This document shows, piece after piece, positions 26,385-34,166 of a stretch of 62,752 nucleotides of DNA (positions are counted from its first letter, which is position 1; every line of letters begins with the position of its first letter). The notes under the pieces were generated by a model. It worked only from the letters and a program-made list of their open reading frames with translations, was not told the DNA's origin and made no database searches. Location of the stretch: the NCBI GenBank assembly GCA_007135085.1, contig SLJM01000036.1:1-62752 (forward strand). Reading direction: 5' to 3'. Position numbers and translations under genes: made by a program. The DNA comes from Myxococcales bacterium (lineage in GTDB: Bacteria > Myxococcota_A > Bradymonadia > Bradymonadales > Bradymonadaceae).

Positions 26385-27953
26385 ATGGAAAATTATCAGA
26401 CCGAGACACCGACTCCGGAACATACGAAGCCCCCCCGTCACCAGGATCAGACCCTGCCTGAGAATCAGCGTCTCTGTTCGTTCAACCCCGTCGATCGATC
26501 GGTGGTGGGCGAAGTAGAGCTGACTCCGGCGTCTCAGAGTGACACCATCGTCGAGCAGGCGAGCGACGCTCAGCGCGCCTTTCAGCGCCGGCCGCTCGAC
26601 GAACGCATCAAGATCGGCCGACGCCTTGTCTCGCAGGTTCTGAAGTGGCGAACTGAATTGTTGGAGCTCATGGTCGACGAGACGGGCAAGAGCACTCTGG
26701 AAGCCCGCTGGGAGCTGTGGAAGACCTGCGATGAAGCAGGGGAATTGTTGTCACAGGCCAAAAAGAGGATCAGCGGCGATCGCACCCGCCAGTGGTGGCG
26801 CCCCCACCGGGTCATCGAATCCACCTGGCAGCCTCGAGGAGTGGTCCTTGTGGTGGCCTCGGCCTATGAACCCCTCCAGACCACGGTGGCCCCCGCGCTG
26901 GCCGCTCTGCTCGCCGGCAATGCGGTGATCGTCGTCGGCGATGAGCGGGCGCCGCTGACCGTCAAGTCCGTGACCAATATCGCCGCCGGCGTCACCGGCC
27001 AGGAGTCGTTGTGGACCGGCTGGGTCGGCGGCCGACGCCTGGTGGACTCTCTGGCCGACCGGGTGGACGCGGTGGTCTCCTACGGACCGCCCATGATGAC
27101 CCGCAGGCTGGCGCGGCGCCAGGGCGATCGCACGATCCCCGTCATCGGCCGCTGGCCCACTCAGAACGCCATGATCGTGCTCAACGACGCCGATCTGGAC
27201 CGGGCGGCCAGAGCGGCCGTCTTCGGCGCCTGCTCCGGCGCCGGCAGAAGCCGCCGGGCGATCCGGCGAATCTATGTCCAGGACTCGGTGGCCGATCTCT
27301 TCGTGGACTCCGTAGTCGAACAGATGGGCACCCTGCACCAGGGCAGCGACGGCGACGGCGATAATCGAAAGCGCCAGATCGGCCCCCTCTTCGAACCGCG
27401 CGATCTGGAGCGCCTGGAGAGCCTGGTCGACGACGCCTGCCGCAGCGGCGCTCGGCTCATCGCCGGAGGAAGGCCGCGTCCCCGCTGTCGAGGCACTTAT
27501 TTCGAGCCTACCGTGCTCACCGGCGTCGACGAATCGATGCGCCTGTGGCGCGAGCCCGCCCCGGGCCCGGTGGTGGCCATCAGCTCCGTGCAGGCCCCGG
27601 CCGACGCCGCCCGCAGGGTGCGCGATATCCCGGGCTACGGAACGGTGGCGATCTTTTCGGCCAACCAACAGGTGGCCCGCAACCTGGCAATACGGCTGGA
27701 GGCCCCGGTGGTGGGGATCAATGAAGTCGTCGACGACCTGCGCGCCGCCTCTCCCACCGTGCAGGGCACCTTCGACGGGCCCATCGATCCGACCGGCGCC
27801 GATCGGCTCGAGGCCCTGTCCCGAAGGGTCGTCACCGTGGAGCGCCGCCTTTTGGGCCTGCCCAAAGTCCTGGAGACACGCCACGCCGGCCGCACCGAAA
27901 AAGCCCTCGACGCAGCGATGAGCGTGCTGCGCTTCGCTCGCACGCTGGGGTGA
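26385..27953 (+). CDS. Aldehyde-dehydrogenase-fold protein lacking catalytic residues
   Basis: 522 aa with the ALDH architecture: FNPVDRSVVGEV, WQPRGVVLVVASAYEPLQTTVAPALAAL region, SYGPPMMTRR, DADLDRAARAAVFGA and GTYFEPTVLTGV. Where ALDHs have the ELGGK general base, this has IGRWPTQ (Arg for Glu by my alignment from the DADLD anchor). Where they have GQxC, it has GRSR (287-290), placing Arg290 at the catalytic Cys; Cys283 is nearby but seven residues off. It therefore looks like a non-catalytic ALDH. A Lys/Arg-rich C-terminus (SVLRFARTLG) is encoded by the first unit of a hairpin repeat array. Neighbouring genes give no pathway. Confidence 0.78.
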   Translation: MENYQTETPTPEHTKPPRHQDQTLPENQRLCSFNPVDRSVVGEVELTPASQSDTIVEQASDAQRAFQRRPLDERIKIGRRLVSQVLKWRTELLELMVDETGKSTLEARWELWKTCDEAGELLSQAKKRISGDRTRQWWRPHRVIESTWQPRGVVLVVASAYEPLQTTVAPALAALLAGNAVIVVGDERAPLTVKSVTNIAAGVTGQESLWTGWVGGRRLVDSLADRVDAVVSYGPPMMTRRLARRQGDRTIPVIGRWPTQNAMIVLNDADLDRAARAAVFGACSGAGRSRRAIRRIYVQDSVADLFVDSVVEQMGTLHQGSDGDGDNRKRQIGPLFEPRDLERLESLVDDACRSGARLIAGGRPRPRCRGTYFEPTVLTGVDESMRLWREPAPGPVVAISSVQAPADAARRVRDIPGYGTVAIFSANQQVARNLAIRLEAPVVGINEVVDDLRAASPTVQGTFDGPIDPTGADRLEALSRRVVTVERRLLGLPKVLETRHAGRTEKALDAAMSVLRFARTLG

Positions 27954-28102
27954 AGGGCGCTTACGCGCCCGGGGTGGAGCGGCTTCGCCGCGGGGTGGAG
28001 GGCCCTTTCGGGCCCGGGGTGGAGCGGCTGGACAGCGCCGCGGGGTGGAGCGTGCTACGCTTCGCTAAGGCACGCGGGGTGGAGGGCCTGGACTGATGGC
28101 CC
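27921..28102 (+). repeat. Hairpin array 1 (GGGGTGGAG orientation)
   Basis: Constant word GGGGTGGAG at 27971, 27992, 28016, 28042 and 28076, with a variant GGGGTGAAG at 27947. Between the words are short inverted repeats of different sequence: GGGCGC/GCGCCC, CGGC/GCCG, GGCCC/GGGCC, CGGC/GCCG, CGTGC/GCACG and GGCC/GGCC. The first unit (27921-27946, AGCGTG/CACGCT stem) lies inside the ALDH-like coding region and the TGA stop sits in the variant word. Unit 27921-27946 and unit 28051-28075 resemble each other (both contain CGCTTCGCT). Confidence 0.85.
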
Positions 28103-28387
28103 GGTAACAACGGTAAACCCATGCGGTCGAGAAACTCTCAATGGCAAATATCACGATCAAGACTTTTACTGCGAAAGACCTCGATGGGTAGTTCAACCCG
28201 CGGCGCAGTTTAGCCGCTCCATCCCGCGGCGCAGTCCAGCCGCTCCATCCCGGGCCCGAAGGGCCCTCCACCCCGGCTGCGCAAGCAGCCTCCACCCCAG
28301 CGCGAGCTTGTCGAGCGCGCCTGGTCTGCGTAGACTGGAGGTGACTCTAACCCGTCCCCTACCAGAGCCCTACCAGAGGCATCGCCG
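27954..28387. other. 434-base intergenic region holding two opposed hairpin arrays
   Basis: Apart from arrays 1 and 2, the centre (28103-28191) is a less GC-rich stretch with no recognisable gene, and 28321-28387 is the leader of the HEAT-Clp gene. The arrays face each other, so the whole region is a large imperfect inverted repeat around the central 90 bases. Confidence 0.7.
28192..28320 (-). repeat. Hairpin array 2 (CTCCACCCC orientation)
   Basis: Constant word CTCCACCCC at 28266 and 28290 and variant CTCCATCCC at 28217 and 28243, with a decayed end near 28192 (TTCAACCCG). Hairpins between them: two almost identical CGGC-GCAGTNNA-GCCG units, GGCCC-GAA-GGGCC, GCTGC-GCAA-GCAGC and GCGCG...CGCGC. 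This is the reverse-complement form of array 1. Confidence 0.85.
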
Positions 28388-30946
28388 ATGGAAGATAAGC
28401 TGCAATTGGCCAAGGAACTCTTCCGCAAGATCGAGGAGACCGAAGGTGAGGAGCGATATCGCAGTTTTCGCGACCAGCTCTATGGATTGGGATCTGAAAT
28501 TGCACCGGTCTTGCTGGAAAACTTAACCCACCGCAGTTATCTGCGCCGCATGGCAGCGGCCACCAACCTGGGCCGCCTGGGTTATAAGGACGCCGTCGGC
28601 GATCTGGTGGAGCTGCTCAACGATCCCCAGGCCGGGGTGCGGGAGATGGCCCTGTTCTCCCTGGGGATCCTCGGCGATCCGTCGGTGACCGAGCCCGTCT
28701 TACAGGCTCTTCACGACTACGATGCCGACGTGCGCTATCGAGCGCTGGTGGCCCTGGGCGACCTTAGTTATCCCCACCTGGAAGAAGTACTGATTCGCTG
28801 TATGGACGACGAATCCTACGGGGTTCGTGAGCAGGCGCTGTCCCAGCTTCGCGCCGTGGGCACCCCGCGGTGCGTGCCTGTGGTGCTCAAGGCGCTGCTC
28901 GAGCGCGAGCTCGATATGCAGCGAAGCGCCGAGGAGCTATTGGACCGCCTGGTGCCGCGGCTGACCCGCGAGCATTATCGCAAGCTGCCCCAGCAATTGA
29001 GCCCCCGAGAACGGCGGCTGATCCTCAACTATATGGAGGCCCGCAAACTCCAGGAGGTCTACGGCACCCTCTGGAAGCACCTCCAATTGACCTCCCCGGC
29101 GGTCAAAGAAGAGCGGGGACTCGATAAATACGGGCGCATCCTCAACAGCGACGACGAACGCGAATTTCTGGTCCGCGCCTACGGCCGCGACGACACGGTG
29201 GACACCCTGGTCGACCATTTTTGCGATCAGGGCTCGTCGCGCAGCATCTTGCTCGTCGGCGAAGCCGGCTCGGGCAAGACGGCCATCGTCCACGAGATGG
29301 TCCACCGCCTCCATGAGGTCGGCGAAGATGGTGAAGAGTGGACAGTCCTGGAGACCAATACGAGCGAGCTCATTAGCGGCACCCGCTACCTCGGCGATTG
29401 GGAGACCAAGCTCAAGGAGATGACCGAGGCCATTCTGGAGCACGATCGGGTCATCATCTACGTGACCAACCCCAACGATCTCCTCGGCGCCGGCGCCCAC
29501 TCCAAGAGCGACGAGAATTTTGCCGATTTCTTCAAGCCCTATCTGCAGCGCGGTCAACTTCGGATGATCGCCGAATGCACCGAAGAGGACTTGAAAAACG
29601 GCCTGACCAGCGATCCCGGCTTCTTACGTCTCTTTCGCCAGGTCAAAGTCCAGCCCATGGACGAGGCGCAGACCCTGGAGGTCTTGAGCCGGCGGATCAT
29701 GGATATCGACGTCGACGACGATCGGGTCGTGCGCGCCGAGCCGGGGTGTCTGGAACAGATCCTCGATTTTTCGGAGAGTTTTTATACTCGCAGCCATCCC
29801 CCGGGGAGGGCCTGCGATCTGATGGACGCCCTGGTGGACTATACGGAGCGCCACGACGACGGAGAGGGTGAATTCGTCCTCTCTGTAGAAAATATCCCGC
29901 CCTGCCTGGCAGAAGTGACGGGGATGAGCCTCGATCTGCTCGACGATACGGTGCCCCTCGATCTGAATGAGACTCGCCAGTGGTTCGTGGAGCGCCTCAT
30001 CGATCAGGAGCACGCCGTGGAGGCCATCGTCGACCGGCTGGCCCTGGTCAAGACGGGGATGGGCGATCCCGACAAGCCTCTGGGGGTCTTCTTTTTGGTC
30101 GGTCCTACGGGCGTGGGCAAGACCTATTTTACCAAGCTCATCGCCGAGCGGCTCTTTGGCTCCCAGAAGCGCATGGTCCGCTTCGACCTGAGTGAATATC
30201 AGGGCCGCTACGCCGTGGAAAAGCTCATCGGATCGCCACATGACAAAGACCGCGAGGGCCTTCTCACCGAGGAGATCCGAAACCAGCCCTTCTCGGTGCT
30301 TCTCTTCGACGAATTCGAAAAGGCCGACCCGGAGATCTTCAATCTCTTCTTGCAGATCCTCGACGAGGGGCGGCTGACCGACGCCCGCGGGCGGACCACC
30401 GATTTTCGCCAGACCCTGATCTTTTTGACGAGCAACCTGGGGGCCTCGAAGATGAGCATCCAGCCCCTGGGCTTCGGCGCCGGCGCCGAGCAGGTGGGCG
30501 GCCAGATCCAGAAGAAGCTCGACGAATTTTTCGCCCCTGAATTTCTAAATCGCCTCGACGATACGCTGATCTTCAACCCCCTGTCTCGCTCGGCCATGGA
30601 GCGCCTGGTCGACATCGAGTTGGAGCGGGCTTTCGAGCGCCGGGGCTTTCGCCGCCGAAACCTCGAGGTCCAGGTCGACAAGCCAGTGCGCCACTGGCTC
30701 GAGGAGCAGGGCTTTAGCCAGCGTTTCGGCGCTCGAAAGCTAAAGCGGACGATTGAAAAATACGTCCTCACCGCGATCAGCCGCCAGATGTTGGCCGAGC
30801 CGGGCCCCCACGACGGAAAGCTTATCGAGGTCACCGTCGACGAAGGCGAGATCCTGGTCCAGCTCAAAGAACGGGCTACCGAATCCTCATCGGCCCCCAG
30901 TCTTCCGAGAGAACCACGAAGCCCGAGCCGCCTCGAGTCGCAATGA
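28388..30946 (+). CDS. HEAT-repeat Clp/Hsp100-type double AAA+ ATPase
   Basis: 852 aa. Residues 1-200 are HEAT/PBS-lyase-like repeats (AAATNLGRLGYKDAVGDLVELL, DVRYRALVALGDLSYPHLEEVL) where Clp proteins normally have the Clp_N domain. First AAA+ has Walker A GEAGSGKT (291-298) but Walker B reads VIIYVTNPND (355-364), with Thr-Asn instead of Asp-Glu, so hydrolysis there is doubtful. Second AAA+ has Walker A GPTGVGKT (572-579), Walker B LLFDEFEKA (D641, E642) and Clp C-terminal GFSQRFGARKLKR. No ClpB middle coiled coil. PLGFGAG at 693-699 sits where ClpA/ClpC carry the IGF/LGF loop that docks on ClpP. Likely an unfoldase with HEAT-based substrate choice. Overlaps rsmG by 4 bases. Confidence 0.85.
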   Translation: MEDKLQLAKELFRKIEETEGEERYRSFRDQLYGLGSEIAPVLLENLTHRSYLRRMAAATNLGRLGYKDAVGDLVELLNDPQAGVREMALFSLGILGDPSVTEPVLQALHDYDADVRYRALVALGDLSYPHLEEVLIRCMDDESYGVREQALSQLRAVGTPRCVPVVLKALLERELDMQRSAEELLDRLVPRLTREHYRKLPQQLSPRERRLILNYMEARKLQEVYGTLWKHLQLTSPAVKEERGLDKYGRILNSDDEREFLVRAYGRDDTVDTLVDHFCDQGSSRSILLVGEAGSGKTAIVHEMVHRLHEVGEDGEEWTVLETNTSELISGTRYLGDWETKLKEMTEAILEHDRVIIYVTNPNDLLGAGAHSKSDENFADFFKPYLQRGQLRMIAECTEEDLKNGLTSDPGFLRLFRQVKVQPMDEAQTLEVLSRRIMDIDVDDDRVVRAEPGCLEQILDFSESFYTRSHPPGRACDLMDALVDYTERHDDGEGEFVLSVENIPPCLAEVTGMSLDLLDDTVPLDLNETRQWFVERLIDQEHAVEAIVDRLALVKTGMGDPDKPLGVFFLVGPTGVGKTYFTKLIAERLFGSQKRMVRFDLSEYQGRYAVEKLIGSPHDKDREGLLTEEIRNQPFSVLLFDEFEKADPEIFNLFLQILDEGRLTDARGRTTDFRQTLIFLTSNLGASKMSIQPLGFGAGAEQVGGQIQKKLDEFFAPEFLNRLDDTLIFNPLSRSAMERLVDIELERAFERRGFRRRNLEVQVDKPVRHWLEEQGFSQRFGARKLKRTIEKYVLTAISRQMLAEPGPHDGKLIEVTVDEGEILVQLKERATESSSAPSLPREPRSPSRLESQ

Positions 30947-31575
30947 GCCCCCACACCTCGCTGGACCGCATCGCCGCCTTCTGCGCCGACGCCGACCTTC
31001 CCTGGGACGACGACCGCGCCGAGAAGATGGCCCACTATCTCGATCTGCTCATGCAGTTCAATCAGGCCATGAACCTCATCGGTCCCCTGACTAGCGACGA
31101 GGTGGTGGACCAACTTTTGCTCGACAGCCTGGTCGCCACGGCGGCCCGCAAGCCACAGGGTCCGATCCTGGACGTGGGCTGCGGCGCCGGTCTACCGGGC
31201 ATCCCCATCAAAATCGCCTTCCCCGACTGCCCCTTGAGCCTGGTCGAACCACGCCGCAAGCGCTCGACCTTCTTGAAGATCGCCGCCCACCGCCTGGAGC
31301 TGACCGACGTCGACGTCTTCCGCAGCCGCATCGAGGACTTCCACGCCAAGGACTTCGACACGGTCATCTCCAAGGCCTTCCAGCCCCCCACCACCTGGCT
31401 TGAGACGGCCCGTCCCTTCATCGCCGACGACGGCGCCCTCATCGTCATGGGCCGCGAATCGGACCGCCCCGATCTGCTCGACGCCGCCAGGCCCCTGGGC
31501 CTTAGCCTCGAGGGCTCGGCCCGCGGCGCCGGCGACGGTCCGGAACAACGCGTATGCTACGCGTTTGGGGCTTAA
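30943..31575 (+). CDS. rsmG: 16S rRNA (guanine-N7)-methyltransferase RsmG
   Basis: 210 aa, standard GidB/RsmG length. Motifs: MQFNQAMNLIGPLT, QLLLDSLV, ILDVGCGAGLPGIPIKIAFP (SAM-binding loop) and LVEPRRKRSTFLK. The enzyme methylates N7 of G527 in 16S rRNA using SAM. Its ATG overlaps the TGA of the HEAT-Clp gene (ATGA), so the two are translationally coupled. In many bacteria rsmG lies near parA/parB and mnmG; that context is absent here. Confidence 0.94.
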   Translation: MSPHTSLDRIAAFCADADLPWDDDRAEKMAHYLDLLMQFNQAMNLIGPLTSDEVVDQLLLDSLVATAARKPQGPILDVGCGAGLPGIPIKIAFPDCPLSLVEPRRKRSTFLKIAAHRLELTDVDVFRSRIEDFHAKDFDTVISKAFQPPTTWLETARPFIADDGALIVMGRESDRPDLLDAARPLGLSLEGSARGAGDGPEQRVCYAFGA

Positions 31576-31640
31576 ATACCGCACCACCTCGATGGCCCCA
31601 CCGAATAGACCCCGCTGATCTGCACCACCCCGCTCACCGC

Positions 31641-31669
31641 CCGTCGGGAGGTCCTGCGCCTCCCGACGG
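31641..31669. terminator. Hairpin terminator between rsmG and DAGK-like gene
   Basis: 11-bp perfect stem CCGTCGGGAGG / CCTCCCGACGG with 7-base loop. It lies 65 bases past the rsmG stop, between convergent genes. T-tract is poor (AATATTT), so it may act bidirectionally or with Rho. Confidence 0.6.
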
Positions 31670-31698
31670 AATATTTGCGCGCCAGCGCTCTTAATTCG

Positions 31699-31719
31699 CC
31701 GCTAGTCCTGTACTAGCGG
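31699..31719. terminator. Second hairpin between convergent genes
   Basis: 8-bp perfect stem CCGCTAGT / ACTAGCGG with loop CCTGT, 29 bases beyond the previous hairpin. On the minus strand it would come after the stop of the 31772-32812 gene. No strong T-run. Confidence 0.45.
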
Positions 31720-31771
31720 ACCCATTGCAGACCTCGATGACTCGATCCCCTTGCTTTAAGACTCAACCGCT

Positions 31772-32812
31772 CTACCGCAGGGGAACCGCCAACTCGGCGC
31801 CGTATTCGTCGAGGCTCCAGGTGACCTCGTCGCGGAATCCGGCGGCGTCGCCGGCGACCTGGTAGGACATCGGGCCGTCTTCGATCTCGACGTGGACTTT
31901 GGAGACCAGCCAATCGCCCAGGCGTGACGGGGACATGCGGCCCTTCCAGAAGGCCGGCAGGTTGCTCAATACCCGGGGGATCGATCCCGTATAATAGCGG
32001 AGCTCGAAAAAACCGGGGCGCAGGTTGCAATAGGGGAACATGCGCACCTTAAAGCCCCAGTAGGGAATGGAGGCGGGGCTGGTGATCTTGATCGCTCCCC
32101 GATACAGAATTTCGCCGGGGCCAAGAGTGCGCACGATCTGGCCGTGCTCGTCGAGCTCATGGGCCTCTTCACCGAGGTTGGTGAAGGTGGCCACATAGGA
32201 CCCCTTCTTGATCGCCCTCGGGATCGTGCGAGTGGCCACGGACATGACGTAGCCCCCAAGCCCGGTGGCGATCTGCTCCAGGACCGTATTGCGCACTGAA
32301 TCTTTGAAGTCGTGGTAGTCGTTGAGAATATCGGCGTCCCAGCCAAAGCCGGCGAAGGGAAAGCGCTCCTCTCCGTCGCTGACCATATTGATGCGGCGCA
32401 CCAACAGGGGCGCTCCCGCCGCCAGGGCCTCCAGATCCTCGATGATCGGTCCCGAGCCCACGTAGGTGGCGATGGCATTTCCCGTGCCCAGTCTCAACAC
32501 GCCCACCAGGGGCGCCTGGTCGCGCTCGATTCGCCCCTTTTTGATAAACTCTTCGATGGCGTTGATCAGATAGACCACCGTACCGTCGCCACCGCCGGTA
32601 AAGACCACCGGATAGCCCCGGTCTATGATCCTATCGACCGACGTTCTGGCCTGGGTAAAATCGTCGGTCAAAAAGAGATCGCGATTGGGCACGAAGCGAT
32701 TGACCGCCTCATGGACCGCGCCGGTCCATCCGCGAGCCCGGGCGTTGAGCAAGACGGCATACCGCTCCGGCGCCGCCTGCACCCGAACGGCCTCTTCATC
32801 GTATTCCACCAT
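31772..32812 (-). CDS. Second diacylglycerol-kinase-like protein
   Basis: 346 aa. DAGK catalytic motifs VLLNARARGWTGAV, VVFTGGGDGTVVYLINAI and GVLRLGTGNAIATYVG; a long C-terminal half with GEILYRGAIKITSPASIPYWG, then YQVAGDAAGFRDEV. It may phosphorylate a lipid substrate different from that of the 16384 gene, since the two are quite diverged (here GGGDGT, there GGDGTLNE). It starts 6 bases after the Gfo/Idh/MocA gene on the same strand, so both are co-transcribed. Substrate cannot be read from sequence. Confidence 0.83.
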   Translation of the reverse strand: MVEYDEEAVRVQAAPERYAVLLNARARGWTGAVHEAVNRFVPNRDLFLTDDFTQARTSVDRIIDRGYPVVFTGGGDGTVVYLINAIEEFIKKGRIERDQAPLVGVLRLGTGNAIATYVGSGPIIEDLEALAAGAPLLVRRINMVSDGEERFPFAGFGWDADILNDYHDFKDSVRNTVLEQIATGLGGYVMSVATRTIPRAIKKGSYVATFTNLGEEAHELDEHGQIVRTLGPGEILYRGAIKITSPASIPYWGFKVRMFPYCNLRPGFFELRYYTGSIPRVLSNLPAFWKGRMSPSRLGDWLVSKVHVEIEDGPMSYQVAGDAAGFRDEVTWSLDEYGAELAVPLR

Positions 32813-32818
32813 CCCAGA

Positions 32819-33898
32819 TTATCCTTGTTGCAATTTGACCGCCCGCCCACGCCGAGATGACTCGAGATAGGCAAGGGTCAACAGCAACAGCTGGCGTGCC
32901 TCGCCCATCCCCAAAAGGGGCTCGTCTTCGCCGTAACAGGCGCTGACGAAATTCTGGGTAGCGCGCACGAAGCTGTCGCGAAATGCCGTATTGCGCTGGC
33001 CGTAATAGACCTTTCGATTATCCCGCCGAAGCTCCACGGGAGCTTCCAATTGGGTGGGATCGGAGCTGCGAATGATGTCGATGCTGCCCCGGGTGCCCTC
33101 GACGGTGATCAGGGCCTCCAGGGGGTGATGATCGGTGCGCATCTTGCGCTCCGGCGCGTATTGGAGGGTCATCGTGCCGTAGCAATCCTGCTGAAAATGC
33201 TTCCACATCGCCACCGTGGGGGCGTCGATATTCATCCCCTCCCGGATCTCTTTGTCGCTTCGCCAGACCTCGACCTTCTCCACATTGCCGATCAAAAAGA
33301 GGGCGATGCAAAAGGTCTGGTAGCCCACGTCATATAGCATTGGCGAGCCGCCTGAGAATTTCGGGTCGAAGCGCCACAGCCCTCGATCGTCTTTTTGGGA
33401 GGCAAAATCCCAGATGCTCGTATTGCCCTTGCCGATGGTCATGGACACCCGGATCGCCGTGGGCGTCCCCACCTCGCCGGCGTCGATGAGATTCCTGGCG
33501 TCAAGCAGAGGCTTGTAGAACAAGCAGGGCTCATAGACCTGCAACACCTTGCCCGAAGCCTCGGCGGTCTTGACCACCTTATTGGCCTCCTCCATGGACA
33601 GGGCGATGGGCCGCTCCACCGACACGTGCAGGCCCGCCTGGAGAGCGTCGATAACCTGGTCGGCGTGCAGATAATGGGGGGTCAGGATCTCGACGGCGTC
33701 CAGATCCTGGTTCTCCAACATCTCTTTGAAGTCCGTATAATAGGCACGGGCTCCCCAGTCGAGGGCGCGTTGAATGGCCCGATCCTCATCACGGTCGCAA
33801 ACTGCAATAATCTCTGCTCGCGGTTCTTTTTCGTAACCGGCCGCATGGAGATCGGCGATGCTTCCTGCTCCCACGATGCCCACTTTCAATCGCGCCAT
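32819..33898 (-). CDS. Gfo/Idh/MocA-family oxidoreductase
   Basis: 359 aa. N-terminal Rossmann fold KVGIVGAGSIADLHAAGY, then ILTPHYLHADQVIDAL, LHVSVERPIAL (the family EKP motif with Arg in place of Lys) and a C-terminal substrate domain with GGSPMLYDVGYQTF, matching the family GGG..D.G pattern. The enzymes oxidise or reduce sugar and inositol derivatives with NAD(P). The catalytic Lys of EKP is replaced by Arg, which is a notable change and might alter or weaken activity. GAGG lies 5 bases before the ATG. First gene of a two-gene unit with the DAGK-like gene. Confidence 0.87.
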   Translation of the reverse strand: MARLKVGIVGAGSIADLHAAGYEKEPRAEIIAVCDRDEDRAIQRALDWGARAYYTDFKEMLENQDLDAVEILTPHYLHADQVIDALQAGLHVSVERPIALSMEEANKVVKTAEASGKVLQVYEPCLFYKPLLDARNLIDAGEVGTPTAIRVSMTIGKGNTSIWDFASQKDDRGLWRFDPKFSGGSPMLYDVGYQTFCIALFLIGNVEKVEVWRSDKEIREGMNIDAPTVAMWKHFQQDCYGTMTLQYAPERKMRTDHHPLEALITVEGTRGSIDIIRSSDPTQLEAPVELRRDNRKVYYGQRNTAFRDSFVRATQNFVSACYGEDEPLLGMGEARQLLLLTLAYLESSRRGRAVKLQQG

Positions 33899-34162
33899 CG
33901 ATGCCTCGTCTCTGGACGTAAAGCGAATCTTTGATCACTCATCTTATAAGCCAGCTTGTTTCAACTTGTCAAAAGCGCGCTGCGCTTTGCTCGCCCGCTG
34001 GACAAAATGCGGTGAGACGAACTAATTTTCGATCAAGCAGTTGCCGGGCTAGCAGTCCAAGCCCTCCATACCGGGCCCCCAAGGGCCCTCCACCCCGCGC
34101 CGAAGGCGCCCCACCCCGGGCCCCCAAGGGCCCTCCACCCCGACGCGCGAGCGGAGCGTAGC
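33899..34162. other. Divergent intergenic region with hairpin array 3
   Basis: 264 bases between the Gfo/Idh/MocA gene and the FHA-ABC gene. 33899-34045 must hold the promoters but no clear boxes are seen. 34046-34162 is repeat array. Confidence 0.6.
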
Positions 34163-34166
34163 GTGT
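34046..34166 (-). repeat. Hairpin array 3 (CTCCACCCC orientation), running into a start codon
   Basis: Units: a GGCT...AGCC-type imperfect stem, CTCCATACC, GGCCCCCAAGGGCC hairpin, CTCCACCCC, CGCC-GAAG-GCG hairpin, CCCACCCCG, GGCCCCCAAGGGCC again, CTCCACCCC, then a last GC-rich unit (34142-34166) similar to units 27921-27946 and 28051-28075 in reverse complement. The last unit contains GGAG (34153-34156) and the GTG start (34163) of the FHA-ABC gene. Confidence 0.83.

Noticed and set aside
27921-28320. CRISPR-like alternation of constant and variable segments
   Set aside because: Constant word is only 9 bases, spacers are self-complementary and of unequal length (10-30), and there are no cas genes.
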